Source: Pseudomonas vanderleydeniana (GTDB taxonomy: Bacteria > Pseudomonadota > Gammaproteobacteria > Pseudomonadales > Pseudomonadaceae). From it: DNA of 64,000 nt. The notes under the pieces were generated by a model. The model was not told the origin of the DNA, searched no databases, and worked only from the letters and a program-made list of their open reading frames with translations. Position numbers and translations under genes: made by a program. The stretch is taken from positions 4,018,001-4,082,000 of the forward strand of contig NZ_CP077093.1 in the NCBI RefSeq assembly GCF_014268755.2, given 5' to 3'. The first letter of the stretch is position 1. Each line of letters starts with the position of its first letter. Below are positions 11,001 to 18,636 of the stretch, one piece after another.

Positions 11001-13242
11001 AGCCTTGGGCTTTCCCCATGTCGGCCAGGGCGCACAACTGAAACAGACGCTGCTCGACCAGCCGCCACTACCGCGCGAGGAACTGGCCCGACGCCTGGCG
11101 CTGCCCCCCATTCGGCCGGGCTTGCGCTCGCCGATGCGCCTGGCCGACGGCCGGGTCGGCTATGCCCTGAGCGGACGCGCCGTGGCCGGTGCCCAACGTG
11201 CCTATGCCATCGGGCGCCTGGCCCGCGAGTTGTACCCGAGCCTGTCGCTGTCGCAGGTGGAAACCCTGCACGGTCTGCGCAGCCTGAGCCAGGGCGAGGC
11301 GATCGCGCGACTGCGAGCGTTACAGGCTCAATACCGCACCCTGGAGGACGAACTGCAGGCCTGGGTCGACGAGTCACCGCAAACCGTCGGCAACGGCAGG
11401 CTGCACTTTGCCGAACAGATCAAGCGCTGCTGGCGCCATGAGACCGATCGCGCTATCGACAACGAAGGCGACCCGATCGTCCTCGACCACCAGGGCACGT
11501 CCATGAACGGCTACGAACTCATCCTGACCGGCTATCCCCTGGATAGCCTGCCCGGCCTTGGCGCCCGTTTCCCTCATGTTGCCGAACTGCACCTGCGCTC
11601 GATGGCGCTGCAGGACTCGCCGGCGCTTGAAGCCTTTCTCCAGGCCTTTCCCAACCTGCTGCACCTGAATCTCTCGGGCAACCTGCTCACCCGCCTGCCA
11701 GCAGCCCTGGCGCACCTGACCCGGTTGACGCACCTGGATCTGCGCAGCAACCACCTCGTCATTGCCGACGCAAGCGCCACGCCATTGAGCCAGCTGACAC
11801 ACCTGCGGACCCTGAACCTGGGGAACAATCCCGGCCTGTCGACGCTGCCCGACCTGAGCCCGCTGTCGGCGCTGCGCTTGCTCAACCTGCGCAACACCGG
11901 CCTGAGCCGGTTCCCCCAGGGCTATGACCGGCTGCCCGAGCTGCGTCGCCTGGACCTGCGCGATAACCGCATCAGCCAGGTCCCGGACGACGTCTTTGGG
12001 ATAGGCGCTGCGAGCCAGCCGCTCAACCTGTCGATCAACCTCGACGCCAACCTGATTCCGCCCTACCTGCATCGACGGCTCGAACGTTATCGCCAACAGA
12101 CCGGCATCGACCTGGGGATGGAAGTGCTACTGGAAAACCACGAAACCTCGGAAGGCAGCAACCACTCGCGCCCGCCCTCGCAGGCCAGCCTGTACCACAA
12201 CCGCTGGGGCACGCCCTCTCCCGTGCCCCGCGACAGCTCGCCCTGGCTTGAAGGCCTGGACACCGCCGAGCAGGAAAGCCGACGGGACACCTGGCTGCGT
12301 CTGGCCAGCGACGACATCGAGGCGTCCGAAGCCTTTTTCAAGGTGCTGGCCGACCTGAGGAACTCCGCCGACTATGCGCAGGACAACGGCGCGCACCGCG
12401 CCGAGTTGCTCGAACGGGTCTGGCGCATGGTCAAGGCCGCCGAGCAGGACACAGCGTTGCGCAACCGGCTGTTCCTGATGGCCAACCGGGCCGTCGACAC
12501 CAGCGGCGGCCTGATCGAGGCCGATACCTGCGAGGACGGCATGACCGTGACCTTCGACGACATGGGGCTGGAAGTCCTGCTGCATGAGGCCCAGGCGCTG
12601 CCCCTCGAACAGCGCGAACTGCCGCTCTTGCGGCTGGCACGCGGCAAGGCCCGTCTGGCCAGGGTCAAACAACAGGCACGGCAGTTGATCGACGCCCGCC
12701 GGAACACGCCGCAAGCGGTTCATGAGGCCGAGATCCACCTGGCCTTTCGCATCGGCCTGGCCGATCGCCTCGATCTGCCCTGGCAGGCCCGCAGCATGCT
12801 CTACAGCCAGGAAGCCGACGTCGGCCGGGAAGTGCTGGAACAGGCCAGTCGGGCGATTCTCGCCGAGGAGCGCCTGCCCGGCGAGGCCGCCAGGTACCTG
12901 CTGGAACAGCCATTCTGGGAAGACTACCTGCAGGCCCGGTACGGCCAGGACCGACTCAGGGAGGCCCGGCAGCAACGCGACGACAGGATCGGTGCCCTCG
13001 ACGACCTGCTCGATGCCCAGCGCGAATGGTTCACCGGTGATGCCCTCGATAGCGCGCGCAAGGACCAGCTGCAACGAACCATCCGCCAGTCGGCGCAAAC
13101 CCTCGACCTGATGCAGACCGAGGTGTTTTTCCATGCCATGACCGACAGTGCCTACAAGAGTCACGCCGAGCGTATTGCCAGGAGCTACCAGCGGACCCTG
13201 GCGCAACTGACCGAAGCACTGCGGCGCCAGCACGGCCTGTAG
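8029..13242 (+). CDS. DUF6543-type toxin with LRR and NEL E3 ubiquitin ligase domain
   Basis: A complete 1737-residue protein. The start (MTATTLPTD) is supported by the parallel start of the 18637 gene (MTATIATTG). Residues ~25-450 are the conserved N-terminal region beginning RHQAFIASRLPAPL. A hydrophobic hairpin follows at ~458-477 (LLNLLVFIPGVGQVMLLATA) and ~505-520. The central body to ~1150 is shared with the 1-4040 and 18637 genes. Leucine-rich repeats occupy ~1163-1322 (LLHLNLSGNLLTRLP, LTHLDLRSNHLVI). The NEL ligase domain fills ~1400-1737, with candidate catalytic Cys1501 in TCEDGMTVTF. The product should ubiquitinate eukaryotic target proteins if delivered into a host cell. The route is not visible: no signal peptide and no nearby secretion genes. 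Confidence 0.87.
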   Translation: MTATTLPTDAKPGTASVQPSPSRHQAFIASRLPAPLIQPGSACLKALVGIKAATPTWYSQANASLREAFEASQLARCTSQHQLEALLERITPLEAFAAPLLQQAIKQASGLELDVRATYFVRRMQVRRPSSLGGLFDFANADPNVRTWYWDVTLLAAALHNFTADEASKPPAEGDEFITRDHSTAQVWIASYDKERALPLPAERFARLCRQLDLGQRYQAHLNAVLNPTDSALKARVRQTWTRHLHNQLAEALHLARLQEQIPDDAYSMLVGWLAAGTDMRLDGQPVHPGCLRILGVDLGDILFLRPESGPTPRRCIVHIPGDDAQPLRHYDSSADFMVDLRTRLHSARYRRFFSQFIAVREQAAFFTALKKRLDPADRHGLWDDYTVDPSLRTGLELFELPLRIGHSPSLQATLEDQCELKIDRMIGDARALAVPTGDEDREARMTRLLGFLDASLDLLNLLVFIPGVGQVMLLATATRLLHEVYSGIEAWEAGEVRQAWAHLLGVAMNMALIGTAGVVLPHLDTSVFIDGLIPVSVREGITRLWKPDLKPYRHRPKLMSRSQPNRFGLHEYLDKRYLQLEDHYYLLQPDARGPGRYRAQHVRADRLRHPYAPALRSNGAGAWRHAFEQPLDWTDERLVSRLGPEANSLDDRDARRVLHLSGIDSDVLRATHCNAGQPPALLRDTVTRFALDRDLGRLVQRLQNGGASSGALSELHMELQLLTSDPVWPAGKVLELLDDSGRRLQEYPAGSDAQVPRIGVHWPDLNADDLLREVLGHLAEHEIRSLLREEFGQATSSLSSRVAALRRRLAGDAVKRRQDLFESHYRHRTADARGEPGVAILQRDFPGLPDRLAQELAQAASGPERQRLTAGRVPLRLAEEARHYLRHLRLARLYEPLYLDSLSQAEVYHVVLPMLGKLPGWSSQVRLEVRDRFFKGPLLDSLGPDSAPIRKVLVRNAGQYEALDDLGKELYGPDNLYAAVLHALPDAERTALGFPHVGQGAQLKQTLLDQPPLPREELARRLALPPIRPGLRSPMRLADGRVGYALSGRAVAGAQRAYAIGRLARELYPSLSLSQVETLHGLRSLSQGEAIARLRALQAQYRTLEDELQAWVDESPQTVGNGRLHFAEQIKRCWRHETDRAIDNEGDPIVLDHQGTSMNGYELILTGYPLDSLPGLGARFPHVAELHLRSMALQDSPALEAFLQAFPNLLHLNLSGNLLTRLPAALAHLTRLTHLDLRSNHLVIADASATPLSQLTHLRTLNLGNNPGLSTLPDLSPLSALRLLNLRNTGLSRFPQGYDRLPELRRLDLRDNRISQVPDDVFGIGAASQPLNLSINLDANLIPPYLHRRLERYRQQTGIDLGMEVLLENHETSEGSNHSRPPSQASLYHNRWGTPSPVPRDSSPWLEGLDTAEQESRRDTWLRLASDDIEASEAFFKVLADLRNSADYAQDNGAHRAELLERVWRMVKAAEQDTALRNRLFLMANRAVDTSGGLIEADTCEDGMTVTFDDMGLEVLLHEAQALPLEQRELPLLRLARGKARLARVKQQARQLIDARRNTPQAVHEAEIHLAFRIGLADRLDLPWQARSMLYSQEADVGREVLEQASRAILAEERLPGEAARYLLEQPFWEDYLQARYGQDRLREARQQRDDRIGALDDLLDAQREWFTGDALDSARKDQLQRTIRQSAQTLDLMQTEVFFHAMTDSAYKSHAERIARSYQRTLAQLTEALRRQHGL

Positions 13243-13318
13243 CCGGTGCCGGGACGGCATAGCACTATCTAACGCCAGCGCCCTCCTGGCCGCTGTAGCG
13301 TCACCTTCATTGCAACCA

Positions 13319-13344
13319 CCCGACCCCGCCATCGCGAGGTCGGG
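13319..13344 (+). promoter_or_regulatory. Hairpin in the leader of the 13370 gene
   Basis: CCCGACC (13319-13325) and GGTCGGG (13338-13344) can form a 7-bp GC-rich stem with a 12-base loop. It lies in the intergenic gap before the start at 13370. No T-tract follows, so it is probably not an intrinsic terminator. It may be a leader structure or chance. Confidence 0.25.
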
Positions 13345-13369
13345 CCGCGAAGACACATGAAGGCCCCTT

Positions 13370-16300
13370 ATGTCAGATCAACCCACCCTTTACCTGCTGT
13401 CCCAGGCCGCCGAGCTGCGCACCGCACTCAGCGCCCAGGAACAGGCGCTGTCCATCGACACCGCCGAGCGCCGTTGGCTGAGCAACCTGTACCTGGCGAA
13501 CCAGGATGCCCGCGAAGCGCTCACTGAACCGATGTACGTCGACAAGTTGCTCATTGTCGCCCAGGGCGCCACCACGGCGGACCTGGCCGGCAGCTTCCTG
13601 ATCGGCGGCAGCGTCGGGCACGCGGTGTTCCTCAGCACGCCGACATTCGGCCTGGAACGTTTCGGTTCACGCGAACTGGCGTTGGCGAAAGTCCGTGAAC
13701 GCCTGGGCATCGAGGCTCAACGCGACGAACTGCTGCGCTTCGTCCCGTTGCGCATCCGCAACGCCATCCCCCACGAGCCACCACCGGCCCTGATCACACG
13801 TCCCATCGCCGGCGGCGTGCTCGATGAGCGCCGCCAGGTCATAGAGGACTACCTCGACACCACCTTGAAGCACCTGCTGGACGAACTGCTGGAGCTTCCG
13901 AGCTTCAAGTCCCTGCTCGGCCAGTTGTTCGACAGTACCCTGGGCAAGCGCTTTCCCCTGGCCAACCTGAAGGCCCTGCAAGTCATCACTCACCAGGCGC
14001 CGGGCACCGCGGACTCACAGGCGCAGCTTCCCTTGCGCACGCTCTCGACCCGTACCCTGGGCGAAACCCTCCTGGAACGCTACCGGCAAGGCGCGTGGCC
14101 CGGCGGACAGACCCACGAGTTCGTCTCTCCCGGCTACACGGCGCTGGCACCGGATACCGCCGTCTGGGAAAACACCCTGGTCACCCTCTCCAGCCAGTTG
14201 CCACAGCACCTGCACAACCGGCTCGAGGCGTTCTGGGAAACGCTTCTGGATATCGGACAGCCACGCCGACAGCTGTTCATCGATGCGCTGGGTACCCGCT
14301 TTCGGGCCGAACTGCTGCACCAGGAACAGGACCTCAACGAAATCGGCGCCGAGGACTATCCGCTGCTGTGCGGGCTCTACCCGCTGGACAGGGCTCGTCT
14401 CGATGCGGTCACGCTGCACACCTTGACGCTGACCACCGGCCAGGGTTCGTGCTCGCCGGCCAATGCGTTCGTCGTGCGCCACGAGCGAGGCAGCATGGCC
14501 GACTACTTCCTCTACGCGGCCGGGCGCCTGCAGACCTTCCACAGCCAGGAGAGCCTGCTGGAGTCGGTCCGGACCCGCCTGCAAAACCCCGGAAAAAACC
14601 CGGACTGGCTGCTGGGCCTGTCCCTGCGCGAGCGCGCCGGGCTCAGGAACACAACCATCATCGACATTTCGCTGGTGGCGGGCGAGCTGTCGATTTTCGA
14701 CACGCTGTTCAAAAACATCATCGCCAAGCTGCTGGACAACGTGAGCTATGTGCTGGAACGCTATCGCCATAGCGACGGGGCGCTGGTGCTGCCGGCAGCC
14801 TTCGAGAGCGCACTGGATATCCGCGGCCTGATCGCGCCCCGGTTGGCCGCCCTCGCCAAGGGAACACGCTGGAGCCACCGGCTGGACCTTTCGCCCAGTG
14901 AAAAGCCGGCTTCCCCCACGCTGACCAGGACCTTGCGGCCGACCCTGGAGACCGCCAGGCACCAATTGGCAAGCCTGACCCAGTTGAAGGACCGGCTCAG
15001 CGAGGGACTGAAAAAACGCCCGACCCTCGAGGCCTTCATCCGCAGCGAACTGTCCAACGAGCTGAATCGCGCCGAGCTGCACAACCTGTCGCCCGACAAT
15101 CTCTACATCAACCGCTATGCCAAGGACCTGCCGCGGTTCGGCAGCGTCAGCGTGGCACCCACGGCCTCGCAGCGTGTCATCGATCATGTGCTCGAACGGC
15201 TGCTGCAGGGTGTCGGTGAACTGGCGGAGTACGCCACCGGCCTGTTCAGCAAGACTGCCAACGGGCTGTGGTCGCGGATCTCCAACCTGGGTATCGAGGG
15301 GCTCAACCGCATCGTCAACACCCTGCTGCCGGACTTTCTAGGCCACTACCTGCGTCGACAACGCTCGATCTATGGCGAGCTGTCCAGCGACCTGCACGAG
15401 GCCATCCGCCGCGGATTGCGCCAGGAAGTGCAGCTCAAGGAAATGCGCGGGGCGCTGAAGGCCAGTGCGCTGGAGCTGCTCGACAACCTGCTCGACAGCG
15501 ACCGGCGTGACCAGCGCCCGGGCCTGCACGGATTCATCCCGGACGCCTACGCCCTGACCTACCAACATGACATCGCCGCCGTCCCGATCAGACTGCACAA
15601 CTGCTTCCTGTTGACCGCCCACGGCGGCCTGGACCCTGAGCACGCCGGGAGGGTCCTGCTGTGGACCCCGGCCCAGGGCGCCGAATCCTTCGACTCGTTG
15701 TACAACGCCGACATCGAGCTGCAACGACGCCTGCATGATCCGGTCGAACGCCTCTGCCTGCTGGAGAACACCACCAACGCCGAACGGCCCGGGCATCTGC
15801 CACTGGTCCGGCATCAGCGCAACAACCGCCGAACCTACCCGAGCCTGGGCTTCGAACAGGTGCAGAACAGCCTGCAGAACAATCGCTTCAACTCGCTGCT
15901 CGACAAGGCCCTGGCCGACCTGGGCCAGGCGGTCACCTCTGGCTACCGCGGCGCGAACCTGCACCACTACCTGCAGGGCCGACTGGACGATCACTCGACC
16001 GTGCCCATGCTGGAGCGGGCGATTCAGGCGGCGCAGGACACCGCGACCCACCTGGCCCTGCCGTCCTGGCTCAGCGCCGCCAGCGCCAGCCGACAATTCG
16101 CCCTGGCCGCCCTGCTCGACCACTATCGCCAGGACGCCGCCACGACCGACGACTATCACCAGGGCATTCCCGATATCCGCCATACGGCCAGTAACAAGCT
16201 CAAGGGCCTGCTGTTGCGGGACTTTCCCACGCAAAAGCTGGACCCGCAGCAGATCACCGTCTGGTTGACGCCACGCGAGGCGCCCTTGCCGCTCAGCGAA

Positions 16301-17626
16301 CCGCTGATCGACTTCGCCCTGCGCCACGTCGACGACATGCAGTCACGCTCCATCAGCCTCGCCAGCGTCGCCGCTGCATTGCCCGCTACGCTCACGGGCG
16401 ACCGTATCAAAAGCCTGATCCAGGAAGCGGCCATCGGCAGTCACCACGCCGCCCTGCTCGATTCCTTCCTGTCGCCGGATGTCCTGTATAACGCCCACCG
16501 CCGCCCGGCTTTCAGCCGACACGGCTTCTGGCAGGGGCTGCTGCAGGCTTTCGTGCAGCGCCTGCGCGGTACCCTGTCGCAGACGGCCCATGGTTTCATC
16601 AAGCACCTGCTGGGCATGCCGGATGGCGTCGCCCGCCCGCCACTGAACGGGCAGCACATCGAGCTCAAGCCATTGCAATTGATCAACGGCTCTCCATCGG
16701 CTACCGACAGCGTGGCCGGTTTCTACCTGATCGGCCCACGCGGCAACCGGCCAGGTCCCTGCATCCTGTTCTGCCCGCAGGGCGAACGCGCGATGTACCA
16801 GGAATTCGCCAGCGAAGCGGCGCTGCTCGGCGAGCTCGGCAACTCGCACGACCTGCAGCAACAGGTCCTGGAGAGGCTCCCCCGCGAACGCCAGGTGCAC
16901 TACACCTCGCAGCTGTTCAAGACCGCCCTGGCACTCGGCGACGAACCGCTACGGGGCAACCTGTTTCATCGGCTGTACCAGGACGTGACCGGGCTGCTCA
17001 AGCAGATGCTCGGTTGCCAGAACCTCTCGGGACAGGGTTCGCTCTGGAACAGGGCGCTGGCCTGGCTCAAGGGCGAGCTGCACCAGGGCGCGACCGCCCT
17101 GCTGGGCCGGTCGCACCTGCCCTGGCTGGTCTGGCAATCCCTTTCACAGCTCAAGGACGCCGGACAAAAGGCCTGGCAGGCCCGCTGGGGCGAGGCCATC
17201 GAGGAGTTCGTCATGACCCTGGCCAAGCTGGCGATGGCGCGCCGGGGATGGGTTCAGTCCAACTTGGCCGGGGTGACACGGATGGCCCGTGACAGTGCCG
17301 TCGAATCACCCTTTCCCTTGCCGCCCTGGGGCGCCCAGCGCCTGACGCCTGGACAAAAAGCCCTGCTGCTGGGCCTGCAGGCCCAGCAGGTCGCCCTGGA
17401 ACACATGACCCCCAGCCGGGCCGGCGACCTCTACACCGACCCGGCCACCCGCAAGACCTTCGTGGCGATCGACGGCCGGGTTTTCCAGGTCCGCCAGGAA
17501 CACCAGCGCTGGCGCGTCGTCACCGACAGCACCAAGGGCCCCTGGCTGCACCAGGACGACCAGGGCCAATGGACTTTTGACCTGCCCAACCGTTGCATCG
17601 AGGGGATCCGTGATGAAGATGCTTGA
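13370..17626 (+). CDS. DUF6543-related large toxin protein, no recognised effector domain
   Basis: A 1418-residue protein starting MSDQPTLYLLSQAAELRTAL. AAGG lies about 10 bases before the ATG. It belongs with the surrounding toxin family in length, composition and helix-rich texture, but it has no leucine-rich repeats, no CED ligase motif, no SET-like tail and no ADP-ribosyltransferase signature. The C-terminal ~90 residues (LYTDPATRKTFVAIDGRVFQ, then RWRVVTD and GPWLHQDDQGQW) form a small beta-rich module. The 3' end overlaps the start of the metallopeptidase gene at 17613 by 14 bases. The two products are therefore probably made together, with this one serving as the delivery or targeting body and the small one as the catalytic part. 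That division of labour is inference. Confidence 0.7.
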   Translation: MSDQPTLYLLSQAAELRTALSAQEQALSIDTAERRWLSNLYLANQDAREALTEPMYVDKLLIVAQGATTADLAGSFLIGGSVGHAVFLSTPTFGLERFGSRELALAKVRERLGIEAQRDELLRFVPLRIRNAIPHEPPPALITRPIAGGVLDERRQVIEDYLDTTLKHLLDELLELPSFKSLLGQLFDSTLGKRFPLANLKALQVITHQAPGTADSQAQLPLRTLSTRTLGETLLERYRQGAWPGGQTHEFVSPGYTALAPDTAVWENTLVTLSSQLPQHLHNRLEAFWETLLDIGQPRRQLFIDALGTRFRAELLHQEQDLNEIGAEDYPLLCGLYPLDRARLDAVTLHTLTLTTGQGSCSPANAFVVRHERGSMADYFLYAAGRLQTFHSQESLLESVRTRLQNPGKNPDWLLGLSLRERAGLRNTTIIDISLVAGELSIFDTLFKNIIAKLLDNVSYVLERYRHSDGALVLPAAFESALDIRGLIAPRLAALAKGTRWSHRLDLSPSEKPASPTLTRTLRPTLETARHQLASLTQLKDRLSEGLKKRPTLEAFIRSELSNELNRAELHNLSPDNLYINRYAKDLPRFGSVSVAPTASQRVIDHVLERLLQGVGELAEYATGLFSKTANGLWSRISNLGIEGLNRIVNTLLPDFLGHYLRRQRSIYGELSSDLHEAIRRGLRQEVQLKEMRGALKASALELLDNLLDSDRRDQRPGLHGFIPDAYALTYQHDIAAVPIRLHNCFLLTAHGGLDPEHAGRVLLWTPAQGAESFDSLYNADIELQRRLHDPVERLCLLENTTNAERPGHLPLVRHQRNNRRTYPSLGFEQVQNSLQNNRFNSLLDKALADLGQAVTSGYRGANLHHYLQGRLDDHSTVPMLERAIQAAQDTATHLALPSWLSAASASRQFALAALLDHYRQDAATTDDYHQGIPDIRHTASNKLKGLLLRDFPTQKLDPQQITVWLTPREAPLPLSEPLIDFALRHVDDMQSRSISLASVAAALPATLTGDRIKSLIQEAAIGSHHAALLDSFLSPDVLYNAHRRPAFSRHGFWQGLLQAFVQRLRGTLSQTAHGFIKHLLGMPDGVARPPLNGQHIELKPLQLINGSPSATDSVAGFYLIGPRGNRPGPCILFCPQGERAMYQEFASEAALLGELGNSHDLQQQVLERLPRERQVHYTSQLFKTALALGDEPLRGNLFHRLYQDVTGLLKQMLGCQNLSGQGSLWNRALAWLKGELHQGATALLGRSHLPWLVWQSLSQLKDAGQKAWQARWGEAIEEFVMTLAKLAMARRGWVQSNLAGVTRMARDSAVESPFPLPPWGAQRLTPGQKALLLGLQAQQVALEHMTPSRAGDLYTDPATRKTFVAIDGRVFQVRQEHQRWRVVTDSTKGPWLHQDDQGQWTFDLPNRCIEGIRDEDA

Positions 17627-18524
17627 TCATTGCCTGGACCGGCAAGCGATTCGCGAGGAAATGCGTGTCCAAGCCAGTGGCATGGGCAATATCCGACAGC
17701 TGTATCCCAACCGTGCCCGCATGATCGGCCACGCCCACCGCCAGGCCGTGGACTACCTGAACGAGGGCCTGCGCAACCTGGACCGACTGTTCACTGGCAA
17801 CCGCCTGGACGACAAGCGCCGCCGCTACCTGGAAAGTTTCCTCGACATTCCCCAGGTCACCCAGAACACCGTGCGCAAACTCAAGTTTCGCCTGGGACTC
17901 ATGCTGGGCGAGTTGCTCAAGCCTTCGCTCGCCCCGTCGAACTCGTCGCGCTATGTGGTGGGCACCGGCCGGCGACCGGACCACAGCAACCAGGCCTTTA
18001 CCCTGCAGGGCCGACACGACGGGAATATCTACCTCACCGAACGCTTCTTCGAACCCCACCTGGACGCGTACCTGCCCATACGCCCACGAACCTTCGACGC
18101 GTACGGGCATCACATGGCCACTGTGCTGCTGCACGAGATCAGCCATATCACCCTCGATACCCTGGACTTCGCCTACCTGAACCCGAGCCACCCGTTCATC
18201 GACCTGATCGACACCAGCACATTGGAAGGCCGGCGCCGCCACGAGGTGCTCGACGAACTGCAAAACCATGCCTTCTCCACCACCACGCCCGCCAACGAGT
18301 TGTTCAAGCTGGTCGATGAGTACGATTATCGCTGGTACGACGTGGAAGGCGACCTGAAACGCCGGGTCCTGAGCCTCAGCGGCGCCCGGGACCTGGACGA
18401 TGCCCGACAGATTTTCCTGTCCGCCCCGGACAAGCGTACCGATATCCTGCTCAGCAATGCCGACTCCCTGTCCCTGCTGATCACTCACCTGGGCCGGCCG
18501 GTGGAGTTCCAGCCCTTCGACTAG
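17613..18524 (+). CDS. Aspzincin-like (M35-type) zinc metallopeptidase
   Basis: A 303-residue protein. ATG 17613 is preferred because AGGGGA (17601-17606) sits 7 bases upstream; the frame stays open further back but overlaps the previous gene more. The zinc motif HEISH is at residues 174-178, in VLLHEISHITLDTLDFAYL. Asp185 in TLDFAY fits the third zinc ligand of aspzincins, whose motif is HExxH plus TxDxxY. Near the end, NADSLSLLITHLGRP resembles the NADSY element of the same family. Aspzincins are secreted endopeptidases (deuterolysin and lysine-specific types). No signal peptide is present here, so the enzyme probably travels with or depends on the 13370 product it overlaps. The fold assignment is by motif only. 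Confidence 0.7.
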   Translation: MKMLDHCLDRQAIREEMRVQASGMGNIRQLYPNRARMIGHAHRQAVDYLNEGLRNLDRLFTGNRLDDKRRRYLESFLDIPQVTQNTVRKLKFRLGLMLGELLKPSLAPSNSSRYVVGTGRRPDHSNQAFTLQGRHDGNIYLTERFFEPHLDAYLPIRPRTFDAYGHHMATVLLHEISHITLDTLDFAYLNPSHPFIDLIDTSTLEGRRRHEVLDELQNHAFSTTTPANELFKLVDEYDYRWYDVEGDLKRRVLSLSGARDLDDARQIFLSAPDKRTDILLSNADSLSLLITHLGRPVEFQPFD

Positions 18525-18579
18525 CTGGACGCGCGTGGACCGCCGCCCCGCCCCCTGGCGCCATGCACAGTTACCGCAG

Positions 18580-18636
18580 GCCTTGCCCGCGTGGCGCCTA
18601 CCCTGCCCCTTCGACTCACGAATCGGGCTCTGTCCA
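18580..18636 (+). promoter_or_regulatory. Leader shared with the 8029 toxin gene (copy B)
   Basis: This contains the same CCTACCCTGCCCC-Y-TCGACTCACGAATCGGGC string seen before the 8029 start, ending about ten bases before ATG 18637. The upstream TACCGCAG is also shared. It is one of the reasons for placing the start at 18637 rather than at the in-frame GTG/ATG-like codons from 18535. Confidence 0.5.
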
